Assembly (NCBI GenBank): GCA_950295325.1
Contig: OX485808.1
Coordinates: forward strand, 22,218,527 to 22,282,526
From: Polytrichum commune
Lineage: Eukaryota > Streptophyta > Polytrichopsida > Polytrichales > Polytrichaceae
Reading direction: 5' to 3'
Length of the DNA: 64,000 nucleotides
Part shown: one piece after another, positions 12,676 through 25,387 of the stretch
Numbering within the stretch: position 1 is the stretch's first letter
Layout of the letters: each line of letters opens with the position of its first letter
Program-made: the position numbers and the translations under genes
Notes under the pieces: model-generated
What the model was told of the DNA's origin: nothing
The model's input: the letters and a program-made list of their open reading frames with translations, nothing else
Databases searched by the model: none

Positions 12676-13086
12676 ATGAAAAAACCAAAAACACTTCACC
12701 TCCATGGATACTACTTCATTAACAAAGTAGATCTGCTAAAATGCGGGGACATTGAACTCAACCCCGGACCAATGCCTAATATCTTACATACACATCCTGC
12801 TACACACAAAAAAAGAGCCAACTTATACTTTATTCCAAACACTATAAAACTACAACCTGAGTACCAACACATAGCAAATACATTCGCCCCCATACTAAAA
12901 TACACACACCCACTACACCCCCAGACAACCGCGACATACCCACATCTACACCAATATATCCAAATTCAAAGTCAATCACCACCAACCCATATGCTATACG
13001 CTCTTATCATTATCATTCACCCCTCAATAGACACATGCAATAATATACTAGCCCAACCCCAAAATTACCACTTTAATAACATATAG
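12676..13086 (+). pseudogene. LINE ORF2 N-terminus with 2A-like motif
   Basis: A 136-codon frame with DLLKCGDIELNPGP at 12,730-12,771. GDxExNPGP is the invariant core of 2A peptides, which make the ribosome skip the Gly-Pro bond and release two proteins. Only about 30 residues precede it in this frame, but the repeat region upstream may once have been continuous with it. Downstream residues are His/Pro/Thr-rich and unrecognised until the endonuclease begins near 13,426. 2A-like motifs close to the N-terminus of ORF2 are known from APE-type LINEs of animals. A degenerate copy of the sequence just before the motif occurs near 11,070-11,135, without the 2A core. Confidence 0.6.
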
Positions 13087-13425
13087 ACCAACACATTAAT
13101 CATTCGACTAGCTAACCTTACCAACCCCCCCAAGCGGCACATACTGACACCACACCCCTATACAATATTTATAGAAAACAATCAAGATATAATTCTCCCT
13201 AAAAACTCAATACATACAAAAATATATGAATTTATCCACAACCAAGAGACTACACCCACATCAATCACCCTGCAAAAAGAATTTCCCTTCCTTCCGAACC
13301 ACTTGATAACTGAAGCACTCAGATGTTTAGAAAACATTAACGAATACTCACATCCACCCCCACTCCTAGTTACTCCCCCACCAACCACAAGAATCAACAC
13401 CAACACCGAACATGAAACAAATATA

Positions 13426-14348
13426 ATAACATGAAACGCATCATCGCTCAATACTTCCTTACCAAAGTTACAAAGCCTAATAAACAATTCCCTAAACAAC
13501 ACAGCAATCATACATATCCAAGAAACCAAACTAATTGCAAACAAATCTACAAAATATATACAAAATCTATTCCCGGAATTCAAACTCATTTTTAACAACA
13601 CACATGCACTCACAAGGTGCATACAACAAAGAATGCCTTACACTCCCGGAAGAGGTGGCCTACTCACACTTATCCATCATAAATATGCATTCCCGGGGAA
13701 TGTCACCAAAATCCCCACACCAACAAACATCTCTCCATATCTACAAATAATAAAAATAAATAACCACCCACTAATACCTTGGTTAATCATACACATGTAT
13801 ATGCCCACGCACTTAGAAGACACATGTCTTATCCCACACCTTAAGAACGAAATCACTATACACCCCAATCACATATACACACTATGTGGTGACTTTAACA
13901 GAGATATTGCACTCAGGGGCAGACAAAATAACAACACTAACACCCCCCACAAGAAGAAGACTTCCAATGGAAAAACTTCACCACATCTCTTAACTTAGAA
14001 TATATTCAAACCAACACTAGTATCTCCAGACAAGGTGGCTACAACTACACATCAACAAGCCTAATAAATGGTTTCTACATTCACTCCCCAGACAACAACA
14101 AATTTACCTCCACTACAAACATAAACATGAATCTAAATTCAGATCACTATCCAGTCACATTACACATCCCACACAACACACTTCTAGCCAGACCCCCACC
14201 CCCTACAAACACCTCACCAACTAGAATACTGAACCCGATACCACCTGAAAACCTAGAAAAATTTAACAAAACATTCTTTGAAGAAAACTCCACTCAACTT
14301 AAAGTACTTACCACACTACTAGAAAAACCACCAACACTTAACATCTGA
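13426..14348 (+). pseudogene. LINE APE-type endonuclease domain, broken
   Basis: An exonuclease-endonuclease-phosphatase (APE-like) domain that nicks target DNA to prime reverse transcription. Motifs in order: NASSLN after an in-frame TGA at about 13,432 where Trp is expected, IHIQETKL with the metal-binding Glu near 13,522, GRGGLL near 13,644, LCGDFNRD with catalytic Asp/Asn at 13,888-13,899, and SDHYPVTLHIP near 14,139 with the Asp-His pair. The frame changes at least twice, near 13,600 and near 13,950, and there are stops, so no protein is made. It belongs with the RT downstream. Confidence 0.8.
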
Positions 14349-15049
14349 TCAATGGCAAGATGCTTGTACATCACTGGACTACATTATAAACCAAATGTCA
14401 AAAACAATTAAAAAAACCTGTTAAGCAGACCCACTACCCAACCTTACAACCAGAACATCGCAACAAGGTGGTTTTCTACCACGCAAACTAGCTAGAGAAT
14501 GGAAAAGACACCTCAACACATATCACCTCATCAGGAAAGCCATTTATATAGCACAACATGACCCACGTTGGGAAGTGCACCCCATCCTAAACGATATCCG
14601 AAACCACCAACACGTCAACATCCCGCACCCACCTGCTACAGCAGCATCTTCTGATGAATGGATTCACTCAATAGCGGCCATCGCAAAAATTGCAAATAAA
14701 GAAGCCAAAAAAATCACCACAAAATATACTAAAGACTGCATTCTAAAAGCCGTATCGAAATACCGCCAAATGTATGAAAAAACCCCAAGAAAATAAACCG
14801 AAAAGTCTTCAAAAACACTAAAACCTCACCTCTTGACTCCATCATTGATAGACAAAACAACATATTAACCAACCCTGAAAACATTGCATCAGAGATTTAC
14901 GCACAACAATCCATCAGTAACCGCCCAACAGTCCCCACATGCCACCATCAAAATACACATTCACTATACTATACATGTGGAGTCAGACAATACCCATGGC
15001 ACGACTTAGAAGGATACACAATTGACAAACGATGAGAACCCCAAATCCC
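14349..15049 (+). pseudogene. LINE linker between endonuclease and RT
   Basis: The region between the endonuclease and RT core of the LINE. A frame at 14,575-14,796 codes an Ala/Lys-rich helical segment typical of this linker. Several stops interrupt the frames. No separate function is seen. Confidence 0.5.
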
Positions 15050-17050
15050 CTTACATACATACTTTGATCAAGAAACCTACGACTTCTGTCTTAAAAACCT
15101 AAGTAATAACAAAGCCCCAGATCCAGACAAAATTTCCAACTCAATTCTAAAAAATATGCCTCCGCGCTTTCACAAATTACTTTTCTTATTCTTTAAGCAC
15201 TGCTATAACCAAAAACAAATTCCCGTATCATGGAAAACTAGCCTAACAGTTTTATTATATAAAAAATGTAACCTATCACAACTAACAAATCACAGACCTA
15301 TTGTACTAGCTAGCACCATATATAAACTTAGCACAAGTACACTAATGTCTATCCTATCAGCAGACGGAGAAAGATACCAAATACTACACGATAGCTAAGA
15401 AGGGTTCAGAGCAGAAAGAAACACCTCTAGACAAATCCAAATACTAATTGCAGCGCTTGAAGACGCAAGACTCATAAACCAAGATATATACATTCTTTAC
15501 ATTGACTTCAAATACGCCTTTGGCTCCATTGACCACGCCAGACTCTTAGCCATAATAAAAGACTTGGGTTACGCCAATGACTCAATAAATCTCATAGGAA
15601 ACATATACTCACAATCTTCAACCATATTTACTGGCGAATACTTCGGAAGAACCTTACCAATCCACATCCAAAGAGGTACAATACAAGGCGATATCCTTAG
15701 CCCATACTTATTTATCATATTTTTAGAACCCCTACTTAGATGGCTACAACAAGGAAACAATGGATATACTTTCGGTACGTCCAGAGTTAAAATTTCATCA
15801 GCAGTATATGCAGACGACCTTGCAGCAATCGCCAACAAACTAGAGACATTACAAACATAATTAAATAAACTAGACAAATTCTGCGAATGGGCAGGGATGG
15901 ACCTAGGAATACCAAAATGCGCAGTAACTGGATGCCCAAACAAATCTAAACTTAACCCCACAATCTTCAAGGCCTTAATCCAATCCACCAACATAAACTA
16001 TAAAAACCAACCTATACCAGTCCTAAACCAACACGAATCCTACACATACCTAGGAATAAATCTTGTACCATCATTCAAGTGAAAAACACAAATAAATACC
16101 ACTATAGCTAAAGTAATTAAACAATGTCAAGCCCTCGTAACATGCCCAGCTACTATGAAACAAAAAATCAACATGGTTGATACAGTCATACGCGCTGGAA
16201 TAGCATATAGTTTTTATGCAGTACCATACTCCATACCAGCCATAAAAAAACTTGACAAAAAAATCATCACACTCCATAAAACAATATGTGGAATACCCAA
16301 ATGCACATCTAATATTGCTACACAACTCCCCCACAACCTATTTGGAATTGAAGCATTTTCACTACAAAATGCCTACCTACGGTGTATTGGAGAGCAACTA
16401 CAAAACGCCCTTAACGATAAAGGCCGAATTGACAAAATTTATACCGGCCTAACGCAATTTATACTTGCCAAATACGGAGGTTCTAAAGAAATTACCCGTA
16501 TTAAATACCACCACTGTGTTAGATTACCTATCACTAAAATATTATTTCTGCTCAAGCATGAAGCCGGAGTCCACCTTAAAAGTACAATAAACAACTTCCT
16601 CCTACACCCATCCCCACTTGAAAACACGTGGATGCAAGAAGCACAAATGCTACAGGGTGTAAATCCCAACACCTCACTTAAACTATTACACAAATTGCTC
16701 ATACATAATATAACAACACTAGACCAAATTACCATGCCTAATGGCACCACACTAATGAACCTAGATGAATTCAAAATCTACCACTCCACCCCTTCCAAAC
16801 TCATCCAAAGTGCACTAGACATCGCTAATCAACTATTTTGCCAACCTCTCTGTAATCACGAATGCCCCCTACCATGCCAACGACACCATCCACCCAGATC
16901 CCTCAAAGACAAATATATACTAAGACACCACAACATTCTACCTCACCTACCGACTCCCCCCATACACCCCCCAAACCCTCCCATCCCCCCTCTACCCCCT
17001 CCCCCCAACAACATACTTAAGGACCCCCGACAATATCCCATATGTGGAAC
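15050..17050 (+). pseudogene. LINE reverse transcriptase and thumb region, broken
   Basis: Non-LTR reverse transcriptase copying LINE RNA at the nicked target. Visible blocks: NNKAPDPDKISNSILK (near 15,108), NHRPIVLASTIYKL (near 15,289), GFRAERNTSRQIQ (near 15,401), YILYIDFKYAFGSIDH with the first catalytic Asp (near 15,490), RGTIQGDILSPYLF (near 15,675) and YADD at 15,807-15,818. Stops fall at 15,396 (TAA), 15,858 (TAA) and 16,080 (TGA). A long frame at 16,155-17,087 carries the thumb and post-RT region and ends in a Pro-rich stretch. Similarity to LINE ends near 17,050, where the gypsy LTR region begins. Confidence 0.88.
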
Positions 17051-17119
17051 TAATTTTTCGATTTTTTTGAGGCCCAAGGAAAAATAAGTGTAAATAGGGG
17101 TAAAATATAACTAGTATTC

Positions 17120-18776
17120 TGTTAGGGTGTGTTAGGAGAGGGCCATAGTCTAGGAGATTTGAAGAATGGTGATTTGGAAAGACTATGGCCTGATAGGAGA
17201 AGTCACAGCCCTAAGGCCGGCCCATATAAAAGGTTGGTCAAGAAAGGAAGGAAGAGGCTGGGATAGCCCACAAGTAAAACCCTAGTCTTGTGAAGCAAAC
17301 TTTTGGTGATTAATATATGTCTTGATAAATGTGATAGACTTGAGAGTGAAGTGAGCAATTCCAGGGTGATTGTATTGGAAGAACTCTTCATTACATGCTT
17401 TGTGTGATTCCTGTGTGAGTGAAATTGTAATGCCATATAACTTTGAAGAAGAAATTGGATGACTGCAGTTGAGATGAAGTCGAATTTCTCACTGTCTATA
17501 GTCTCTGTGTTAGCGAGTCTATAGTCTGATTGATGCTTATGAAATGTCAAGTTTATGTGACTTTCAATTCTGAGAGAAGGGTGTGAATGTCTTCCCTTAT
17601 GATCTGAAGTCTTTGTGTGTGTAATTGAAAATTGGTGTATGTCTTAAGCATGCATTTGAGTAATGATCTATTATGTGATAAGTTGATGGTTATGATTGAA
17701 AAGCATTGGTGCTTCTAAGGATATGAATTCCCTGAGAGAAGGAAGGGCAATAAATTTTGATTGATCCATTGTAAGTGCATAATGTGAAATTATGCATATA
17801 ATTACTTTAAGTCTATAGACTGGAGAGGATAGATTTCCTCGTAATACTCAATTCTTTTGTGATTGTGTAGAATGATGAAATCATAAGTGGGTGAATGCAA
17901 TGATATATCTGCTTGTAGGTTGATTGTGTGTGAAACTCGACTTATGATTCAATGCCTTAATTGTGGATAATTGAGGGATTGTGAGATAATGAAGATCCTT
18001 GGTAAATTCTGACCTTCATTATCCCTTTCTTATCTTTGTGATGATAATGCTTATGGGGAGATGAACTTAATTGTATATGAACATCCAAGTTGAGTGCATT
18101 GACCATAGTCTTGACATGTTTATTTATTCCCGTGGGAATTATGCAGTCAATAGCCTTTAACCATAAACAAAAACCTTTGCTGTATATGATTCTGACCATT
18201 GCCAGGAGTGATTCCCGCGACGACGTGGCTGAACAGAGAATATGACAGAGTGGATGCGGATAGACTTGGAGGCTTTGTGATAGATTGGTATGCATTCCAG
18301 ATCATGTAATCTCGTAAATTAAAACCAAAATTTGGTAAGTGAAGACAGCACAGACCTTTCAAGTTACACTAAAAAGGGAGTAATTAACAAGAGACTATGG
18401 ATGGAACCAAAGTGTCATTGGCTTTGGTAGTCAGACTAAATGGATAACTGATGGAAGGCTATGGACTATGGCTACGCCTATGCTTGTGCACCACACGTGG
18501 TCCAAATTAAAATGAACTCACTGCCAGACAATTGCCTGGGAAATTAGAGGGAGGTGTGAGACTGTCACATTTGCATGTACTGACATGAAGTGTTTTTTAG
18601 AGTTTTTATCCCTTACCCGTACACTAATTGTGAGTCATAATCCAAAACGAAGTGATATAACCTTGTGTTTTCCCTAATAAAACTTATCTAAGACACCTAG
18701 ATGATATACAAGTCACCTTTTAAGTCTTCCCTGAGTGTTTTCCCGGGTTTTGTTCGTACCCAAAAAACTAACTACA
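17120..18776 (+). mobile_element. Ty3/gypsy 5' LTR (approximate)
   Basis: Placed between LINE sequence and the primer binding site. It would begin TGTTAGGGTGTG at 17,120 and end CTAACTACA at 18,776, a TG...CA unit of about 1.66 kb. The true left end could be up to 75 bases earlier. No 3' LTR copy exists in the window, so the boundaries rest on the LTR convention and on the adjacent primer site. No coding frame of note lies inside. Confidence 0.6.
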
Positions 18777-18779
18777 TTT

Positions 18780-18797
18780 TGGCGCCGCTGCCGGGGA
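18780..18797 (+). promoter_or_regulatory. Retrotransposon primer binding site, tRNA-Asp type
   Basis: TGGCGCCGCTGCCGGGGA lies three bases after the presumed LTR end. It complements the 3' end of plant tRNA-Asp(GUC) with one mismatch. This primer is used by Athila/Tat-type plant gypsy elements. It marks the start of the internal region. Confidence 0.85.
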
Positions 18798-18990
18798 AGG
18801 CTTCGGTCGATTTAAGTCTAGGTAGATAAGTCTGTTAGGAAAAACTGATAGGCTTGGATTTTGAATAAGGAATTTAAATTAAAATCTTTGGGTGATTCAA
18901 GAAAGTAAAGAAACAAGTTGATAGTTGTTTCTGAAACTTTTTCACAATCCTAAAGTATTAATTTGAATTCGCAGTTATATCAAAAACCAA

Positions 18991-20158
18991 ATGCCTAGAG
19001 ATACAACCACATGGCTTATTTATGGATGAACCTAAAATATGGAAATCTAGAGGTCATCGTAATTCTTTAAATTACCCTTTAAAATATACACCCTTTGGAC
19101 TTTCCGAGAGTACCTCGGGAGAGTTAAACCTTGTCGGCTTCGAGGAAGCCGTTGAGAGAATTGTCAAGCGAGTTTGTAATTGTCATCTAGAAACATCAAC
19201 TGACTCGTTATGTGAAAAGAAACAAATTGAGAGTGCCTGTCAAACGGAATCATATCCTCAAATAGTGTGTGGGACTTGCAAAGGTCTAGGACATTACTCG
19301 ACGGATTGTGAATTGAACAAGCTTAAGTCTAAAGCTAAAAGTGTGGGAAGGTGGCAATCAAAAGTGTCAACCCATACAGTTGGGACACAAACTGACGCTT
19401 TATGAGCGTGTTGCTCATAACGCTAATGTGTCAGTTTCCAAAATGTGGCCGTGGGAGCTTAACCCACAAGGGTTGAGCACCCTTGATAGTGAGTTATACA
19501 AAGGGCCACATTTGTTTACAACTTTATATCGTTTTTATAAAGCATCATTTTGGGGAGTTGGTATCCACATTGGACCAAACCACCCAATCTATCCCAAAGG
19601 ATTTGTAGCTAACTTCCTTAATTTACCTACCCACCTTCAAGAGAAAATTTTGGCAAAGATTTGGAATAATGGTGAGGGTTTTAATGAAGTCATTATTAAC
19701 AAAGGTTATCCGAGATTGAGAGTTGACTTGAGATTCTTGTTTCTCGTTTATAGCCAACACAAAACTGAAAACTTCCCGATTAACAAATTTGGTTACGGTT
19801 GTTGAAGCGGAGGGCTTTTTACTAGCACTGACGCTCGTTTTTACTATGGACCTTTTGACCCTTGCGTAAGTGTCAATATACCAGACTTTTCCGATTCTTC
19901 ACTTCAAGGCAAGAACTTTGTAAACTTTGCAAAATTGTTCTTGAATGGGAGAAGGCGGATTGTAAAACACGATCGGCAAGGTAGGACATAGGGGTTGTTT
20001 ACGTATGATCCCATGCAACCTCCATACAGGAAACCGCACATGAAAGATCACACGCACAAACACCCTCAGTAAGAAAAGCAGCCAATGACAAGGCTAGAGA
20101 GGATCGTGCACTTGCTAGGGCTTATCAGAAGAAGAAAGTTGAAAGAAGAAATAGTTGG
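18991..20158 (+). pseudogene. Gypsy gag N-terminal extension, frameshifted
   Basis: An ATG at 18,991 (MPRDTTTWLIYG) opens a frame that ends within 13 codons. Matching coding sense continues in another frame at 19,022-19,405, including a zinc knuckle CGTCKGLGHYSTDC near 19,279. It moves to a third frame at 19,341-19,805 (WGVGIHIGPNHPIYPKG) that continues beyond a stop to about 19,990, and returns near 20,045 to the frame of the main Gag. I do not recognise a function for the region between 19,400 and 19,990. It looks like an extra N-terminal domain of a long Gag, broken by indels. Confidence 0.5.
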
Positions 20159-21388
20159 TTGAGGTCTGTCATTAAGTTGCAAAAAGAACAGTCTGACACT
20201 GAACCAAAGGTAGCAAGTCGAAACCCTACAGAACATAAAAGTCAAGAGGAGACATTATCACCTCTTAAACCTCAACAACTTTATTTTGGTTCAACTTCAG
20301 ATAGTTCCCAAGTAGTGACACCTCAACACCCCTTACTTCCTTCTTATTCGACACCTCCACCCTTACCAACCCCAATAGTAATACAACCTTTTATACCACT
20401 ACCTTTACCGTTACCAGCACCCCCAGTTATAATGGCTAATATACTTGGTGCCCCAAGAATTCACAATATAGTACATATACCTTATTTCCTTGGGAGACCA
20501 GGATCAGATCCTGATACTCATGTAGCAAAGTTTGAAATTACATGCCAGGCTAATGATGTCCCGGCTGCTAAATTTCAAGAAGTATTTGTTGCGTCACTGC
20601 AAGAGGATGCCTTTGCATGGTATCAGAGACAACCCGCATTTGCTAATTGGAATGCATTGAAGAATGCATTCCTGGCTCACTTTAGGCCTTTAGGCTTTGC
20701 CACGAGTCTAAAAGAAAAATTGCGAACTATTAGAATGGGCATCAACGAGAGAGTTGATAACTATTATGGCAGGATGCAAGATATCTTGCAACGTATGGGA
20801 AATCATCAAATCCCAGATGATTTCCTTATGAGCATATTTATCGGTGGTTTATATCCGATGGAGTTGAGAACTTATGTTAAGGAAGGAGCCACCGCTACAT
20901 ATGCACAAGCTTACGCGAGAGCAAAAACTTGGGAGGAATGTAGATTGGAAAATGAATTGGTACTCTACACTGATAATACTTATTCCAATAACCCCATACC
21001 TTCACATTCGGGAATTTTTCCCATCACTGAGAATAATCAGTATTATGTCACAGATGCACCGTATGTGCGAAACCCCATTGCACAGTTGTATACACAACCG
21101 GCAGTTAACAAGGCTCCTCAACAGGATCCCACGAGTGATAAATACGATAATGCTATATGGAATCTGACAAAACAATTGTCAGAATTGTCAGTCAAGGTAG
21201 CCAATAATAGACCTAAGAGACCTCAACCCACAGAAGAGCGACATAACGTGTGGTGTCATAACTGTAAAGGTCAAGGACACCTTGCTAACGAGTGCCCTAC
21301 CCCAAAAGGGTTTAGAACCAAATGTATATTTTGTGGAGGGAATCACGCAGCCAATAATGTTGGAACCTTAAGCAACAAAAGGTTGTGA
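20159..21388 (+). pseudogene. Ty3/gypsy Gag
   Basis: The capsid/nucleocapsid polyprotein of the LTR element. After a Pro-rich stretch (near 20,330-20,440) comes a retrotransposon Gag domain: IPYFLGRPGSDPDTHVAKFE, AFAWYQRQPAFANWNALKNA, and NYYGRMQDILQRMG. A CCHC knuckle CHNCKGQGHLANEC (near 21,253) and the start of a second (CIFCGGNH, near 21,328) follow. The frame then breaks at about 21,358, apparently by one lost base, so this knuckle's last Cys is not read in frame. The reading continues in the next frame from 21,385. Confidence 0.88.
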
Positions 21389-23334
21389 ATCAGGTCGAGA
21401 GTGGTCAATCTCGTCCTTGGCAACAAGAGCGAAATGCACCAGGACCCAATGCCAGTTACAATCCTAAAAGGAATTTTAGCCGTCGTCCCGTACCCTTGAA
21501 TTTTCAGGGATGTTCCAACTGGAATACACGGAATAATTCTTCTAATTGGAACGGAACCCCCTCCTATAATCAAAATTATCAGAGGTTTGATTCAAACCCT
21601 GAGGATTCAAGGAAATATCCTGTGTGTTATAGATGTAAGGAACTAGGTCATTATGCCAACAATTGTCCAAATCCTAAGAAACCACAGGATTATGTTCTTT
21701 TGTGTGGTAACTGCAAGACGGCAGGACACCCCACAGATGAGTGTCTCCATCCTAAGAAGGATTACCCTCCCAATGAGAGAGATTGGAAGAAGGGAAAACG
21801 TGTGAGAATCCAAGATCCAGATGATGAGGAGGAAGCTGCTAGAAATGTGAACCACATTCAACATTTTTCTACCCCATCATCAAGGGAACAGAAGGTCAAC
21901 GCTGTAATAACTAGATCTAAGGCCCCACAAACACCTTATCCAATTATTGATGAAAATAGTAGCGAGCCGAGTGCTGAGGAACTACGAGATGATATACATG
22001 AAAATGATCCAAAAAACAAATTATTGGTGGAACCTAATGCGGTGCCTAGGGCTAATCTCATACCCACGGTACCGCCAAGGGTCGAACTGGTCCAGCCAGT
22101 ACCTATATCTTTTCCGCCACTTCCGACACCTCCAACACCTCCAAGACCATATACTATCTTGGAGAGGACATCACCATCAACTATCCCACAAAGTAGACTT
22201 ACGGAAGTCAAGTCCAAACCTTTACCTTATCAAACCCCGCATGTAAGGAATTTAAAGTCCAAAGCAAGTTCAAGGCAACCTCGAACAATGGAATTAGCTA
22301 AAGGACTTCAACAGTATGACATCATGAAAGACTTAGATAATCTACGTCCTCAAATTACGATGAGGCAACTATTGGCGATTGCACCTCAATGTCGTACCAC
22401 ACTTGGTTCGGCCATGATCCGCAAAAGAGCTAAAGTGGTAGAAGTTAATGACGTGACCCTTAATCAAGATCATGGCGCACCAGCAGTGGATGTAATAATT
22501 GATGGAGTCATGGTGGCTGGATTTCAGGTTGATACCGGTTCCAGTGCCAATCTTATGAGTATGGAAACAATGGAAGAATTAGGACTCACTAACATGGTTC
22601 CTACTTCTATCATTCTTAAAATGGCCGATCATACACGTACTAAGCCCTTAGGTCAATTACCACAAGTACCAGTCCAAATTGCGGGTCGGGAATACAAAAT
22701 TGATTTTGTTGTATTCCGGACCACAGATGCTATACAACCTATACCGGGAATATTGGGAAGACCGTGGTTGATCATAGCAGAAGCCAAAGAGGATTGGGGT
22801 AAAGGTACCCTAACATTAGGCAAAGGCAAGGATAAAATGGTCTTACCTTTGTTTCCTACCCGATACCAAGGAGAAACTCAGGATGAGGGAACTGAATTCA
22901 CAACTGATGGATATGAGACCGAGTCGGATGATACTCCAATTCAGGCTATTCATAATATGGGTAGACACCAGAGAGCATATAATCCAATAGGGATAGGAGA
23001 ATATTTCATCTCTATGAAGGATGATGATTATGATAATGCCATTTTGAGTTGGCAGAATTCTTGTCCAGTTAATAATGTTACCACGGTTGCTGAACCACAA
23101 CCTCAGGGTAAAACCTTATTAACACCTAACCCTAAGAAACAATCTACCCCATTAAAAGAACTTGAGAGTAAATTACCATCTTTTGAGGAAGAATGGGAGG
23201 ATGCCATGTTCTCTTATAACGCACCCATCAAGAGTTATGTGTCTAAAGATGTTTACAAAGAAATGAATTTAGGAACCAAAGAGGTTCCTAAGATCATTAA
23301 AGTACATGAGAAATTATCCAAGACTGAATGGTAG
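21385..23334 (+). pseudogene. Ty3/gypsy nucleocapsid knuckles and aspartic protease
   Basis: A 649-codon frame continuing Gag. It has two more CCHC knuckles, CYRCKELGHYANNC (near 21,628) and CGNCKTAGHPTDEC (near 21,700), an acidic and Pro-rich linker, and a retropepsin-like protease with GFQVDTGSSANLMSM (near 22,520) and ILGRPWL (near 22,750). The protease cuts the polyprotein. The frame stops at 23,334, just before the RT, with a TAG. Three or more knuckles per Gag is unusual but known in large plant gypsy elements. The frame itself is long and clean. Confidence 0.88.
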
Positions 23335-24755
23335 TATTGGTATAATTTCTTCAAAAGAAATATTAAAGTATTTGCGTGGACTTATAAAGATTTGCGAGGG
23401 GTCCCTCCTGAAGTATGTGAACACAAGATAGTACTTGAGGAAGGAACTGCCCCCGTAAGACAAAAACAATACCGCATGAATCCCAAATATTCTCTAATGG
23501 TCAAAGAAGAAATAGACAAACTTCTTGAGGCAGGATTCATATATAAAGTACCTTACAGTGAATGGGTATCCCCTATTGTCGTAGTTCCAAAAAAGAATGG
23601 AAAACTAAGGATATGCCAAGACTTTAGGAAATTAAATAGTGTCACCAGGAAAGATTATTTCCCTCTACCTTTCACTGACACTATGTTAGATGGGGTAGCC
23701 GGGTATAAACGCTACTCTTTCATGGATGGATTTTCAGGGTACAATCAAATTCAAATTTTTAAACCACATCGTTGGTATACCACTTTCACCACTGACTGGG
23801 GTACTTTTGCTTATATAGTGATGCCATTTGGATTATGTAATGCCCCAGCTACTTTTCAACGTGTCATGACCGAACCTTTCAAGACTATCTTTGTAAATTT
23901 ATGGAAATATTCTTGGATGACTTTGCAGTTTTTGGTGACGATAAGCATCATGCTGATTATCTCCAAAAATGTTTTGATAAATGTATGGAATTTGGTATTT
24001 CCATCAACGCCGCTAAGTCAGTCTTTTTAGTACCATTTGGAAGGTTAGTAGGACACATTGTATCTGAACAAGGAATAGCTACTGATCCTGATAAAATTGC
24101 AAATATTGTGTCTTTACCGATTCCTACCACTATCACTGAGGTCAAAGGATTCCTGGCACATACAGGTTATTATAGACGATTTATTTTCCGATATGCAATA
24201 ATCGCAATGCCCTTGACATAACTGCTTAAGAAAGGTGACGAGGCTCCAGTTTGGACTTCTGCATGCACTCATGCCTTTAACACACTAAAAAGAAAATTAG
24301 TGTCAGCTCCAATCCTTATACCCCCTAATTGGGACAAAGATTTTCACATATTTGTTGATGCATCCAATGTAGCAATTGGATCGGTTCTCAGTCAGAAAGA
24401 CGAAAATGGACATGACCATCCTATTTACTTTGCTAGTCGTCAGTTGGTGCAAGCTGAGCAAAATTATACTGTCACGAAACGTGAGGCTTTAGGAATGATA
24501 TTTTCAGTCCAGAAGTTCCGGCATTATTTCTTGGGGAATAAATTTGTATTCCACGTAGATCATGATGCATTGAAATATATGATTAACAAACCTTAGTTGA
24601 GTGGAAGAATCGCGAGATGGGTGTTCCTTTTGTAAGAATTCAACTTCACAGTTGAAGTTAGACCTGGCAAAAGTCATGACAATGTTGACCATCTTTCGAG
24701 ATTAAACGAGGAATCTGGATCTGAACCCATTGATGATTCATTTCCAGACGCCCAA
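23335..24755 (+). pseudogene. Ty3/gypsy reverse transcriptase and RNase H, broken
   Basis: RT blocks: PVRQKQYRMNPKY, SEWVSPIVVVPKKNGKLR, CQDFRKLNSVT, YSFMDGFSGYNQI with the first catalytic Asp, VMPFGLCNAPATFQRVM, and IFLDDFAVFGDD with the Asp pair. The last lies in another frame after a break near 23,897. RNase H follows from about 24,340: VDASNVAIGSVLSQ, YFASRQL, TVTKREALGMIFSVQKFRHY. Stops occur at 24,219 (TAA), 24,594 (TAG) and 24,633 (TAA). Most can be reached from sense codons by a C-to-T or G-to-A change. The whole is dead. Confidence 0.9.
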
Positions 24756-25387
24756 TTGTTTTACATTGATGTGATCTCTCATGAGTATGCGGAAATAATT
24801 GAATACCTACAAAGTAACAAATTTCCTATGGACTTTACTGAGAAACAAAAGAGTCGATTGATTTTTAAAGCCGTGTCTTACACCATTATTGCTGACACCT
24901 TATACAAGAAAGGGAAGGATGATGTTTTAAGACGTTGTGTCACTAGTTCAGAAATCCCTTTGATTTTAAAATAATGTCACGATAATATGGCCGGAGGTCA
25001 TTTTGCATGAGATGTCACGGCTAGAAAAATATTGCAAAGTGGTTATTGGTGGCCTACCATTTTTGCTGATTGTATGACATACACTGGACAATATGACGTT
25101 TGTCAGCGAATAGGAAAACCAACGGACTCGTCAGCAATGCCACTGACCCCAATACTCGCCTTAGCACCATTTGAAAAGTGGGGAATTGATTTTGTTGGAC
25201 CTATAAACCCTCCCAGTCATCATGGGAGATATCAGTACATTTTGGTGGCCACAGACTACGTCACTAAATGGGCGGAGGCTGAAGCTACTAGAAAAGACGA
25301 TAAACATGTCGTAGCAAAGTTTATGCGAGAAAAAATATTATCACGTTATGGGTGTCCGAAAGAATTAGTGAGTAATCGAGGGATATA
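24756..25387 (+). pseudogene. Ty3/gypsy integrase, truncated
   Basis: Covers the region before and including the integrase N-terminal zinc finger (His residues near 24,980-25,005, then DVCQRIG at 25,096) and the start of the catalytic core, WGIDFVGPI with the first Asp (near 25,180) and VATDYVTKWAEAEATRKD. The second core Asp, normally in SDRGT, is Asn here (VSNRG, near 25,370). The sequence then passes into LINE at about 25,385. The third catalytic residue, the C-terminal domain and the 3' LTR are missing. Stops are present at 24,972 and 25,008. Confidence 0.85.

Noticed and set aside
20159-23334. Programmed -1 frameshift between Gag frames at 21,358
   Set aside because: The break falls inside a zinc knuckle and removes its last Cys from frame, so a base loss is more likely than recoding.
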